The notes under the pieces: generated by a model
Told to the model about the DNA's origin: nothing
The model's input: the letters and a program-made list of their open reading frames with translations, nothing else
Database searches by the model: none
Part shown: piece by piece, positions 54,960-63,565 of the stretch
Layout: every line of letters starts with the position of its first letter
How positions within the stretch are numbered: the first letter of the stretch is position 1
NCBI RefSeq assembly: GCF_900109095.1
Contig: NZ_FNYZ01000001.1
Span: 930,001-994,000 of the forward strand
Reading direction: 5' to 3'
Length of the DNA stretch: 64,000 bases
DNA from: Sphingobium sp. AP50
GTDB lineage: Bacteria > Pseudomonadota > Alphaproteobacteria > Sphingomonadales > Sphingomonadaceae
Program-made: the position numbers and the translations under genes

Positions 54960-55733
54960 ATGAATGACAGCCGCAAACAACGGATAAGCGACGCCTTCGG
55001 TGCGGCGGCCGGCCATTATGAGGCGCATGCCGGGCCGCAGCGGCTGGCCGCGACGATGGTGGCGGATATTGCGCAGCGGCAGAGGGGACAGGGCGTGGCG
55101 CGCATCCTGGAGGTGGGGTGCGGCACGGGCCTGCTGACCCGCGACATCCAGTCCCGCTGGCCGGGCGCGGAACTGATCGCCACCGATATTTCGCCGGGCA
55201 TGCTGGAGCAGGCGGCGTCGCATGGCCGGGTTGCGGGGCAGTTTCTGGCCATGGATGGCGAAGCGCCACCGTTCGACGGGCCGTGGTTCGACCTGATCCT
55301 GTCCAGCCTGGCCTTCCAATGGTTCGATGACCTTCCGGCGGCGATCGGGCGGCTGGCCGGGCTGTTGCGGCCGGGAGGCAGCCTGATCTTTTCGACCATG
55401 GGGCAGGGCAGCTTTGCGCGCTGGCGCGCCGCCCATGCTGCCTGTGGGGAGGCAAGCGGGGTGCCGGACTATCCGTCGATCGAGGCTCTGCGCGCTATGC
55501 TGGCGGGGCATGACGATGCCTTCGCCTTTGAAGAGACGGTCCTGCTGGAGGCCCATGGCGCGCGGGCCTTGCTGGCGCATCTCAAGGGCATTGGCGCGGT
55601 CGTGCCGGACGCGGGGCGCAGGCCGCTCGGCCCGGCGGCATTGCGCCGGGTCATGACGGCCTATGATGCGGCGGGTGGCCGCGACGTCTATCAGTTGCTG
55701 ATCGGCCGGGTGACGCGCGCCGCCCAGGTATAG
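54960..55733 (+). CDS. bioC: BioC-like malonyl-ACP O-methyltransferase
   Basis: A 257-residue SAM-dependent class I methyltransferase. SAM loop EVGCGTGLLT, the acidic DISPGML, and the BioC-like FSTMGQGSFARW followed by GVPDYPS support malonyl-ACP methylation that starts biotin synthesis. No other bio gene is near, so a more general methyltransferase is possible. ATG (MNDSRKQRI) chosen; an upstream TTG frame is weak. Its 3' end overlaps the convergent GH43 gene by 43 bases. Confidence 0.75.
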   Translation: MNDSRKQRISDAFGAAAGHYEAHAGPQRLAATMVADIAQRQRGQGVARILEVGCGTGLLTRDIQSRWPGAELIATDISPGMLEQAASHGRVAGQFLAMDGEAPPFDGPWFDLILSSLAFQWFDDLPAAIGRLAGLLRPGGSLIFSTMGQGSFARWRAAHAACGEASGVPDYPSIEALRAMLAGHDDAFAFEETVLLEAHGARALLAHLKGIGAVVPDAGRRPLGPAALRRVMTAYDAAGGRDVYQLLIGRVTRAAQV

Positions 55734-57361
55734 GGGCCGATGATCGTGCCCACGAAGCCGCCGGCCTGTTTCGTGCTGAGGAAGCCGATATCGACATCGG
55801 CTGCCAATGTCCGGGCGCCATCGCCGCTGTCATAGCTGGCGCGCATCCGGCCGCCATCCATGTGCAGGATCAGGGTGACGGGCTTAGCGGGATCGATCGG
55901 GGCGGAGGCGATCAGGCGGTCACTGTCCGTATCTTCGCGCGCCAGCAGGGCGATGTGCGGGGCGCCGCCGCTCTGAAGGATGCCGAAGAAGAGGAAGCTG
56001 CGGTCGGACTGGATCGCCACCAGCCCGGCCCGGTCGCCCTCCGCTTCGGGGCGATAGGTCAGCCGGGTCGAGACGGTGGCGACATGCTGTTGCTGCCGTC
56101 GCCCGATAAAGGCCGGGGCGCCGGACAGGTCGCCGATCGGCGTGGTGCCGTTCAGGATCAGCGCGCCGCCTTCCAGCCGATAGACGGGCTGCTTTGGCGT
56201 GCGGATGCCGATCCACGCCGGGCTTAGCCGTGGACCGTTGAAATCGTCATGCCAGGAGAAGTCGCCGCTGGTCGGCGGCACATCGGTTGTTTCCTTCGGC
56301 AGGTCGGGGCGCGGCGCTGTATAGGGGATGGGCGCGCCGTCCGGCAGGATATGCGGCCAGCCGTCCCGCCATATGACCGGCAGCAGGAAGGTTTCCCGCC
56401 CGATATTATAAAGGTCCGTGCCATAAGGGCGGGTGGCGAGGAAGGTTGCCCACCAGTCGCCCTTTTGCGTCTGGATCAGCTTGGCATGGCCGGCCGATGT
56501 CACCGGATTCGGGCGATCGGGGTTCAGGTTGCGCTGGCTGAGGATCGGATTATGCGCATAGGGGAGGAAAGGGCCGCGCAGGTCGCGTGACCGGAACACC
56601 ACTTCGCTATGATTGTCGCCGGTGCCGCCTTCGGCCGCGATCAGATAATAAGAACCTTCGCGCTTCAGCAGATGGGGGCCTTCGATCCAGACGGGCTGCT
56701 TGCTGATATCGACGCCGCCATTGACGATCTGGGTCGATGGGCCGGTCATCTTGCGCGCGCGCCAGTCGAATTCCTGCACCCAGATGGCGCGATGCCCTTC
56801 ATAGCGGGCAGGCTCGGCAGGCGCGCGGTTGTTGACGATGAAGGCGCGGTCGCCTTCCCAGTAGAGGGACGGATCGATCCCCTCGAACGGCAGCCATGTG
56901 GGGTCGGACCATGGCCCGGCCGGATCGCGCGCGGTCATCACGAAATTGCCGCGACAATCGACGCAGGTGCCGACGATGTAGAACAGCCCGTCATGCCAGG
57001 AGATGTCGGGCGCGAACATGCCGCGTGAGGTGCGCAGACCGGAAAAATCGAACTGGCCGGGCCGGTCGATCGCGTTGCCGATCTGCCGCCAGTGGACCAT
57101 GTCGGTCGATTGGAAGACGGGCAGGCCCGGATAGTGCGCGAAGGAGGAATTGACGAGATAATAGGCGTCGCCGACGCGGGTGATCGACGGATCGGGATAA
57201 TAGCCCGACAGGATCGGATTGCGATAGTCTCCGGGCGCGGTCGCCACCTGTTCCTGCGTCCGGCCGTCATAGCGGAAATCGTCGAAGCGGGCGGGGCTTG
57301 CCAACGCCGGTGCGGCGAAGCTGACGCAGAACAACAGGGCGGCGCGGGCGATCGGGCGCAA
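55691..57361 (-). CDS. Exported glycoside hydrolase family 43 (beta-xylosidase/arabinofuranosidase)
   Basis: A 556-residue exported enzyme attacking xylan or arabinan side chains. A signal peptide (to ALA, residue 21) precedes a five-bladed propeller domain with the GH43 acids: D in GYYPDPS (near residue 57), D in EGIDPSLYW and E in WIEGPHLL. A C-terminal beta-sandwich (from about 365, SWHDDFNGPRLSPAW) is the xylosidase C-terminal module. The start is TTG with a strong AAGGAGAGG ribosome site. Convergent overlap with bioC. Confidence 0.9.
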   Translation of the reverse strand: MRPIARAALLFCVSFAAPALASPARFDDFRYDGRTQEQVATAPGDYRNPILSGYYPDPSITRVGDAYYLVNSSFAHYPGLPVFQSTDMVHWRQIGNAIDRPGQFDFSGLRTSRGMFAPDISWHDGLFYIVGTCVDCRGNFVMTARDPAGPWSDPTWLPFEGIDPSLYWEGDRAFIVNNRAPAEPARYEGHRAIWVQEFDWRARKMTGPSTQIVNGGVDISKQPVWIEGPHLLKREGSYYLIAAEGGTGDNHSEVVFRSRDLRGPFLPYAHNPILSQRNLNPDRPNPVTSAGHAKLIQTQKGDWWATFLATRPYGTDLYNIGRETFLLPVIWRDGWPHILPDGAPIPYTAPRPDLPKETTDVPPTSGDFSWHDDFNGPRLSPAWIGIRTPKQPVYRLEGGALILNGTTPIGDLSGAPAFIGRRQQQHVATVSTRLTYRPEAEGDRAGLVAIQSDRSFLFFGILQSGGAPHIALLAREDTDSDRLIASAPIDPAKPVTLILHMDGGRMRASYDSGDGARTLAADVDIGFLSTKQAGGFVGTIIGPYTWAARVTRPISN

Positions 57362-57478
57362 ATATCCTCTCCTTCTTTTACGTGATCAGCATAATATCCG
57401 CGATCTGATAGCGCTATCATTATTAAGTCTTAGGGGCAGCAGCTAAAGATTAACCTCTTTCCCGCTATCCATGGCCTC

Positions 57479-58960
57479 ATGGAGACAGCACGCGCCCCTG
57501 ATTGCGCGGAGACGCAGGCACCGTCGCAGCTACGGGGCGCTGCGGTTGTGGCCGGGCCTGTCCTGCTGTTGCTGATCCACGCGGCCCTGCTGGCGACGAT
57601 GGGGGATCAGTCTGCCCATGCCTCCTTCCTTTTCCTGATCGGCACGCCGTTGCTGGCGGCGGGCATCTGCCTGCATCGGGCGATGCGGGATGGCTGGGAA
57701 GGATGGATGCCGCTGGCGGTGGCCATGCTCTTCTGGGCGGGCGGCATGGCGGCGACCATGGTCAGCATGCTGATGCAGGATGGATCAGGTGTCGGCAACC
57801 TCAGCATGCTGCTTTATGTCCTTTATGGTGTGCCCCTGATCTTCGCTCTGGCCAGCCCGTTGGATGAGGCATGGCCGGTGCGGCTGGTCGATGCGGTGCT
57901 GGCGGGCGCGCTGGGCTATTTTTTCTTTCGCTATGTGTTTGCGATGGCGACGCCGGTTGGGGCGGATGACAGCGGGGCGGCGGCGCTCCGGCTGCTGTTC
58001 GATATAGAGAATAGCTATATCCTGCTCTTCGCGATCGTCCGGCTGATCGCCTGTCAGGAGGAGCGGCAGCGCGATTTCCTGCGCGTGCTGGCGGCCTATG
58101 CCGGCGTCTATCTGCTGGTTGCGGCCTATATCAATCATGTCGAGAGCGACAGCGATTATGGTCTGTGGCCGGACTTGTTGATCGACCTGCCCTTCCTGTT
58201 GCTGGCGGGATTGGCGATGGTGTGGCGCGGTGGTGCGATGCCGGTCGTGTCGCGCCGCTTTGCCCGACTGGTACGGGCAGGCAGTCCGCTGATGCTGCCG
58301 ACGACGGTGCTGACAGTGTCGGGGCTGCTGCTGTCGCATGATGCGCGGTTGGCGGTAGCGGGCTGCGTGGTCGCGACTTTGGGCTATGGCTTGCGTAGCG
58401 TGCTGGTGCAGTTGCGCAGCTATGACGAGCAGGATCGGCTGGCGGAATTGTCGCATGTCGATGCGCTGACCGGGCTCGCCAATCGCCGCCTGTTCGATGA
58501 GGTGCTGCGCCGGGAAGCTGCACGGGCACGGCGACAGGGCGGGGCGCTGGCGCTGATGATGATCGACATCGACCATTTCAAGCAGCTCAACGATCAATAT
58601 GGCCACCCGGTCGGCGATGCGCGCCTGCGGGAGGTGGCGGCGGCGCTGGCGGCCCATGCCCGGCGCGGCACCGATCTGGTGGCGCGCTATGGCGGGGAGG
58701 AATTTGCCGTGATCATGCCCGGCCTCCATCCGCGCGAGGCTGCCGCCATGGCGGAACAGATGCGCGCGGCGGTCGAGGGGCGCCGCCTGCCTGCGCCGGG
58801 CGGGGTAGTGACGGTCAGCATCGGCCTGGCGCATCTGCTGGCGCGGGATGCAGACCCGGCAGCGCTGGTCGATAGTGCCGATCGCGCGCTGTATGACGCC
58901 AAGCGCAGCGGGCGCAACCGGGTGGGCGTGGAGCGGCTGGCGCTGGTGTCAGCGGGCTGA
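57479..58960 (+). CDS. Membrane diguanylate cyclase (GGDEF) with I-site
   Basis: A 493-residue protein with about eight to nine N-terminal hydrophobic segments (residues 20-310) and a C-terminal GGDEF domain. GGEEF follows RYG in the active site, and RGTD five residues before it is an intact inhibitory I-site, unlike the other cyclase in the window. MIDIDHFKQLN gives metal and substrate residues. Cyclic di-GMP from it probably controls adhesion or motility. The last 12 bases overlap the convergent DUF3052 gene. Confidence 0.92.
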   Translation: METARAPDCAETQAPSQLRGAAVVAGPVLLLLIHAALLATMGDQSAHASFLFLIGTPLLAAGICLHRAMRDGWEGWMPLAVAMLFWAGGMAATMVSMLMQDGSGVGNLSMLLYVLYGVPLIFALASPLDEAWPVRLVDAVLAGALGYFFFRYVFAMATPVGADDSGAAALRLLFDIENSYILLFAIVRLIACQEERQRDFLRVLAAYAGVYLLVAAYINHVESDSDYGLWPDLLIDLPFLLLAGLAMVWRGGAMPVVSRRFARLVRAGSPLMLPTTVLTVSGLLLSHDARLAVAGCVVATLGYGLRSVLVQLRSYDEQDRLAELSHVDALTGLANRRLFDEVLRREAARARRQGGALALMMIDIDHFKQLNDQYGHPVGDARLREVAAALAAHARRGTDLVARYGGEEFAVIMPGLHPREAAAMAEQMRAAVEGRRLPAPGGVVTVSIGLAHLLARDADPAALVDSADRALYDAKRSGRNRVGVERLALVSAG

Positions 58961-59353
58961 CTTGCGAATCATCAGCTTGAGGCCGGACCAGATGGCATCG
59001 ACGGCGCAGACCTTTACATCCACCAGATCGGTGACGGGCAGGATGACGGCCCGGATCACGTCTTCCGTGATGTCGGTCGGGACTTTGGCGGCTTTTTTGG
59101 GCCAGCTTATCCACAGGAAGCCGGTGGGGGCGAGCAGCGGGCGCAGGGCGGCGATGCGGGCCTCCATCGTGGCGCGGTCGGTAACGAAGATATGGGCGGC
59201 GTCGATCGGCGGTTGCGGCGCGGGCAGCGGGATGACGCCGCTGTCGCCAATGTCCGCCATGACGCTGGCGGGCATATCCTCCCACCAAGCACGCAGGCCG
59301 GGTTTGAGGCTGAGCTTCTTCGCCAGCGGGGTGCCGGAATAGCCTGTCGTCAT
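58949..59353 (-). CDS. DUF3052 family protein
   Basis: A 134-residue cytoplasmic protein. The start MTTGYSGTPLAKKLSLKPG is the hallmark of DUF3052, and LWISWPKKAAKVPTD near residue 85 fits too. Function unknown in the literature I know. The ATG is preferred over upstream frame that lies in repeat-like DNA. Confidence 0.8.
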   Translation of the reverse strand: MTTGYSGTPLAKKLSLKPGLRAWWEDMPASVMADIGDSGVIPLPAPQPPIDAAHIFVTDRATMEARIAALRPLLAPTGFLWISWPKKAAKVPTDITEDVIRAVILPVTDLVDVKVCAVDAIWSGLKLMIRKSAR

Positions 59354-59357
59354 GTCT

Positions 59358-59420
59358 TGCCCTCCGGTCGGGGAGGGTAGTCGCTCTGCGAGAGCGGGCA
59401 AGAGGGAGGCGCTAACGCCT
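59358..59420. repeat. Cluster of small hairpins (family C-like)
   Basis: CCCTCC/GGAGGG (59358-59378), CGCTCT/AGAGCG (loop GCG) and GAGGCG/CGCCTC (loop CTAA) follow one another in the gap between the DUF3052 and purL genes. It resembles a degenerate family C unit. Confidence 0.5.
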
Positions 59421-59436
59421 CTCTCTGCCATTCATC

Positions 59437-61614
59437 TTAGAGTTCGCTGTCCATTAGGGCAGGGAAGAAGCCTTCATGGGCGGTGCGCAGCGTGTCGATC
59501 GAGACGCCTGCGACGGTGGTGCCGCCGACGGTGCCGATCTTCACCGCGCCGGGCACGACGACATCGGCCGGGGTGGTGACGACATAGCGGCCCTGGTCCT
59601 CGCCAAAGGCCGAAGCGGTGGTCAGCGTGACGTCCAGCGTCGCACCGATCTTGCCGGCCAGCGCCATTTCCGCGATCGTGACGATCAGGCCGCCATCGGC
59701 GATATCATGCACCGCGGTTGCCTTGCCCTGTGCGATCAGCGCGCGGACGAGGTCGGCATTGGTGCGTTCGGCGACCAGATCGACCTTGGGGGCTTCACCG
59801 GCTTCGCGGCCGGCGATTTCGCGCAGCCAGATGGTCTGGCCGAGGTGGGAGCCTTCCCCGCCGATCAGCCAGATCGCGTCGCCCTCATTCTTGAACGCGA
59901 CCGTCGCCATGACGTCCACGTCCGCCAGCAGGCCGATGCCGCCGATCGCCGGGGTCGGCAGGATCGCCGAACCACCGCCGGTCGCCTTCGATTCATTGTA
60001 GAGCGAGACGTTGCCCGACACGATCGGGAAGTCCAGCGCGCGGCAGGCGTCGCCCATGCCCTCAAGGCAGCCGGTGAGCTGCGCCATGATTTCGGGGCGC
60101 TGCGGGTTGGCGAAGTTGAGGCAGTTGGTGACGGCGAGCGGGGTGGACCCCACGGCGCTCAGGTTGCGATAGCATTCGGCGATCGCCTGCTTGCCGCCTT
60201 CATAGGGGTCGGCATAGCAGTAGCGCGGCGTGCAGTCGGTGCTGATCGCAATGCCCTTTTGCGCGCCATGGACGCGCACGACCGCGGCGTCGCCGCCGGG
60301 GCGCTGCACCGTGTCGGCGCCGACCATGTGATCGTACTGTTCCCAGATCCAGCGGCGGCTGGCGATGTCGGGGCTGCCCATCAGGGTGACGAGGTCCGCG
60401 CCGATGTCGGCGCTTTCGGCGATGTCGCCCAGCGGTTCGACCTTCGACCAGAGCTTATACTCGTCCTTGGGCATGGAGGGACGGTCGTAAAGCGGCGCGT
60501 CGTCGGCCAGCGGGGCGAGCGGGATGTCGCAGACGATCTCGCCCTTATGCTCCAGCACCATGCGGCCGGTGTCGGTGACATGGCCGATGACGGCGAAGTC
60601 CAGTTCCCACTTCTTGAAGATCGCTTCGGCGAAAGCCTCGCGGCCGGGCTTGAGCACCATGAGCATGCGCTCCTGGCTTTCCGACAGCATCATTTCATAG
60701 GTGGTCATGCCGGTTTCGCGCTGCGGCACGTCGTCCATCTTGAGGTGGAGGCCCACGCCGCCCTTCGACGCCATTTCCACGCTGGAGGAGGTGAGGCCAG
60801 CCGCGCCCATATCCTGAATGGCGACGATCGCGTCCGACGCCATCAGTTCAAGGCAAGCCTCGATCAGCAGCTTTTCGGTGAAGGGATCGCCGACCTGCAC
60901 GGTGGGGCGCTTGGCGTCGGCGTCGTCGCCAAAGTCCGCGCTCGCCATGGTCGCGCCATGGATGCCGTCACGGCCGGTCTTGGAGCCGACATAGACGATC
61001 GGATTGCCCACGCCGCTGGCGGCCGAATAGAAGATTTTGTCGGTGTCGGCGACGCCAACGGTCATCGCGTTGACCAGGATATTGCCGTCATAGGCGGGGT
61101 GGAAATTCACTTCGCCGCCCACGGTCGGCACGCCCACGCAATTGCCGTAGCCGCCGATGCCATGCACCACGCCGGCGATCAGATGCTTCATCTTGGGGTG
61201 ATCGGGGCGGCCGAAGCGCAGCGCGTTCATGTTGGCCACCGGGCGCGCGCCCATGGTGAAGACGTCGCGCAGGATGCCGCCAACGCCAGTCGCTGCGCCC
61301 TGATAGGGTTCGATGTAGGACGGGTGGTTGTGGCTCTCCATCTTGAAGATGGCGGCCTGACCATCGCCGATATCCACGACGCCCGCATTTTCGCCCGGAC
61401 CGCAAATGACCTGCGGCCCCTTGGTGGGCAGCTTCATCAGATGAATCTTGGAGGATTTATAGGAGCAATGCTCCGACCACATCACCGAGAAGATACCGAG
61501 TTCGGTCAGGTTCGGCTCACGGCCGATCGCCTTCAATACGCGGTCATATTCTTCCGGGCTGAGGCCATGTTCGGCGACGACTTCCGGGGTGATCTGGGGT
61601 GCGGTGCTGGACAT
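59437..61614 (-). CDS. purL: Phosphoribosylformylglycinamidine synthase subunit PurL
   Basis: A 725-residue ATP-dependent amidotransferase synthase of purine biosynthesis, the small type working with PurQ and Pur[16 protein letters not shown] (early), [14 protein letters not shown], the ESHNHPS motif near residue 90 and the second-half motif DIADGGL are the AIR-synthase-like ATP and FGAR sites. Length matches the PurLQS class. PurS and PurQ are not in the window. Confidence 0.97.
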   Translation of the reverse strand: MSSTAPQITPEVVAEHGLSPEEYDRVLKAIGREPNLTELGIFSVMWSEHCSYKSSKIHLMKLPTKGPQVICGPGENAGVVDIGDGQAAIFKMESHNHPSYIEPYQGAATGVGGILRDVFTMGARPVANMNALRFGRPDHPKMKHLIAGVVHGIGGYGNCVGVPTVGGEVNFHPAYDGNILVNAMTVGVADTDKIFYSAASGVGNPIVYVGSKTGRDGIHGATMASADFGDDADAKRPTVQVGDPFTEKLLIEACLELMASDAIVAIQDMGAAGLTSSSVEMASKGGVGLHLKMDDVPQRETGMTTYEMMLSESQERMLMVLKPGREAFAEAIFKKWELDFAVIGHVTDTGRMVLEHKGEIVCDIPLAPLADDAPLYDRPSMPKDEYKLWSKVEPLGDIAESADIGADLVTLMGSPDIASRRWIWEQYDHMVGADTVQRPGGDAAVVRVHGAQKGIAISTDCTPRYCYADPYEGGKQAIAECYRNLSAVGSTPLAVTNCLNFANPQRPEIMAQLTGCLEGMGDACRALDFPIVSGNVSLYNESKATGGGSAILPTPAIGGIGLLADVDVMATVAFKNEGDAIWLIGGEGSHLGQTIWLREIAGREAGEAPKVDLVAERTNADLVRALIAQGKATAVHDIADGGLIVTIAEMALAGKIGATLDVTLTTASAFGEDQGRYVVTTPADVVVPGAVKIGTVGGTTVAGVSIDTLRTAHEGFFPALMDSEL

Positions 61615-61744
61615 GAGCGCGCCTTTAGCGAGGGCGGCGGGGAATCACAATGGCGCGTGTGTGAGGAGTAGATGCTTGTTCAGTGCGCCGCCTCATCCCC
61701 CTCTTCCAACTTCGCCTCGCTCGCTCCGCTCGCAAGGCTGCGTA

Positions 61745-61768
61745 TTCTTCTCCCCCGCGGGGAGAAGG
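61745..61768. repeat. Family C-like hairpin
   Basis: CTTCTCCCC and GGGGAGAAG pair over 9 bp with loop CGC (61747-61767), preceded by CCCTCTTCCAACTTCGCC-type sequence found in other copies. It lies in the 228-base gap upstream of purL with no gene. Confidence 0.55.
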
Positions 61769-61788
61769 AAGCTGCGCGCGCCGCACAA

Positions 61789-61818
61789 TAAAAAAGGCCG
61801 GACCCGAAGGCCCGGCCT
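61789..61818 (-). terminator. Intrinsic terminator of the lipoprotein gene
   Basis: On the minus strand AGGCCGGGCC and GGTCCGGCCT pair over 10 bp around a TTCG tetraloop, then TTTTTT. Confidence 0.88.
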
Positions 61819-61842
61819 GTTGGTGTCCCGAAAGGCGTCGGA

Positions 61843-62226
61843 TCAGACGTGGCAGGCCTGGCCGCTCTTGCCCGGCACGGTGATGGTCACGTCGTTGCCC
61901 GAACCCTTGACCTCGAAGCCGCCCTCGGCGGTGAAGGGCTGGCCGGCTTCGGCGGCCTTCAGCGTCGTCGCGGTGCCGGTCTTCTCCGTGCGCAGCAGGG
62001 CGGTCTTGTCGTCGCTCATGAAGTCGACGAAGATCAGGCTGTTGTCCTTGCAGCGATACTGCTTGTTCGCCTTGACCGAAGGCGGCAGCTCGACCGGCGC
62101 GGCGTTTGCCAGTTGGGCCGCCATCGGGTCGGCAGGGCCGCCCACGACTTCGGGTTCGTCATTCTTGTTGCAAGCCGACAGCAGGGCGACGCTCGCAACG
62201 GCGATCAGGGAGAGATATTGTTTCAT
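61843..62226 (-). CDS. Lipoprotein, possibly MliC-like
   Basis: A 127-residue lipoprotein: signal peptide with lipobox LLSAC, lipidated at C19, then an acidic linker and a small beta domain beginning QYRCKDNSLIFVDF. The YxC start, the FEVKG strand and the closing CHV resemble C-type lysozyme inhibitors (MliC), with cysteines that could form a disulfide; the match is by eye. The ATG giving MKQYLSL is chosen since the longer frame has no signal peptide. Probably outer-membrane or periplasmic. Confidence 0.8.
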   Translation of the reverse strand: MKQYLSLIAVASVALLSACNKNDEPEVVGGPADPMAAQLANAAPVELPPSVKANKQYRCKDNSLIFVDFMSDDKTALLRTEKTGTATTLKAAEAGQPFTAEGGFEVKGSGNDVTITVPGKSGQACHV

Positions 62227-62386
62227 GGTGATCCTTTTATGTGCATGTGCAACATGGGGGTCAACGCAAAATGATGCTTTTTCCGCTATCATCCCTGATA
62301 TGACGTCATGACGGTTCGATGACGGCTGGGCATAAATGCCGGGCGCGGGCTTGACCGTGGGCGTGGCGGCGGCCAATGCAGGAGAT

Positions 62387-62641
62387 ATGGCTGAGGAACC
62401 TTCGACCCCCGATCTTGCGACCCTCTCTTTCGAGGATGCGCTGCGCGCCCTGGAACAGATTGTCCGTCGGCTGGAAAGCGGCGACGTGCCGCTGGACGAG
62501 TCGATCTCGCTCTATGCGAAGGGCGAGGAGTTGCGGAAGCGCTGCGCAGAGCGGTTGCAGGCGGCCGAAGCGCGGATCGCGAAATTGACGGTGGACGCCA
62601 ATGGCGCGGTCACCGGCGCACAAGCATTCGGCGCGGATTGA
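62387..62641 (+). CDS. xseB: Exodeoxyribonuclease VII small subunit
   Basis: An 84-residue helical subunit with LSFEDALRALEQIVRRLESGDVPLDES, the XseB hallmark (key L.FE.AL..LE..V..LE.G..PL), binding XseA. GGAG sits unusually close to the ATG. In many bacteria xseB-ispA-dxs is a block; ispA follows here after 5 bases, but dxs does not follow ispA. Confidence 0.95.
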   Translation: MAEEPSTPDLATLSFEDALRALEQIVRRLESGDVPLDESISLYAKGEELRKRCAERLQAAEARIAKLTVDANGAVTGAQAFGAD

Positions 62642-62646
62642 GCATC

Positions 62647-63561
62647 ATGGCCGGGGGAGGGAGCGCCTCCGCAGGCGATCTGGTCAAGGCTGGCGCGGCC
62701 GGCGTGGCAGCGGATATCGATGCCGCGTTCGACCGGCTTCTGGCGGTGCCGGACGATGCCCGTGCCCGGCTTTATGAAGCGATGCGCCATGCCGCCATCG
62801 GCGGTGGCAAGCGGCTGCGCCCACTGCTGGTCCGTGCGGCGAGCGACCTGTTCAACATCTCCCGCGACTCGGCGCTGCGTGTTGGCCTCGCGATCGAGTG
62901 CATCCATGTCTATTCGCTGATCCATGACGATCTGCCGGCGATGGACGATGACGATATGCGTCGCGGCAAACCGACGGTGCACAAGATGTTCGATGAGGCG
63001 ACCGCGATTCTGGCGGGCGACTGCCTGCACGATCTGGCGTTCGAGGTGCTGACCGACGAGGAAACCCATCCTGATCCGTTCGTGCGCGTGGAATTGGTGA
63101 AGGCACTGGCGCTGGCCAGTGGTCCCGTCGGCATGGCGGGCGGACAGATGATGGATCTGGAAGCGGAAAAGGCCCGCTTCGACCTCGCCACCGTGACGCG
63201 GCTGCAAAATCTCAAGACCGGGGCGCTGATCGCCTTCTGCGTGGAGGCCGCCGCAATCATGGCGCGCCTGCCGTATGAGGCGCGCACGCGGCTGCACGGC
63301 TATGCCCGTGACATCGGCCTGGCCTTCCAGATTGCCGACGACCTGCTGGATGTCGAGGGTGATGCTGCACTGGCCGGCAAGGCGCTGGGCAAGGATGCGG
63401 CGGCGGGCAAGGAAACCTTCGTTTCGCTGCTGGGCGTGGAACCGGCGCGGGAGCGGGCGCATATGCTGGTTGAACAGGCGAAGGCGCATCTTCATGGCTA
63501 TGGCGCGGAAGCGGACCTGCTGCGCGCCATCGCCGATTATATCGTGGAAAGGGATCGCTAA
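62647..63561 (+). CDS. ispA: Polyprenyl synthetase (farnesyl diphosphate synthase)
   Basis: A 304-residue trans-prenyltransferase condensing IPP with DMAPP and GPP. The first aspartate-rich motif DDLPAMDDDD and the second DDLLD are intact, with GGGKRLRPLL binding IPP. The residues just before the first motif (HVYSLIHDD) fit a short-chain product such as FPP. ATG chosen; a TTG overlapping the xseB stop is less likely. It supplies uppS. Confidence 0.95.
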   Translation: MAGGGSASAGDLVKAGAAGVAADIDAAFDRLLAVPDDARARLYEAMRHAAIGGGKRLRPLLVRAASDLFNISRDSALRVGLAIECIHVYSLIHDDLPAMDDDDMRRGKPTVHKMFDEATAILAGDCLHDLAFEVLTDEETHPDPFVRVELVKALALASGPVGMAGGQMMDLEAEKARFDLATVTRLQNLKTGALIAFCVEAAAIMARLPYEARTRLHGYARDIGLAFQIADDLLDVEGDAALAGKALGKDAAAGKETFVSLLGVEPARERAHMLVEQAKAHLHGYGAEADLLRAIADYIVERDR

Positions 63562-63565
63562 GCCC

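Noticed and set aside
59476..61671. 731-codon open frame opposite purL
   Set aside because: Antisense shadow; His/Gly/Ala/Arg-rich without fold signs, while purL has all motifs.
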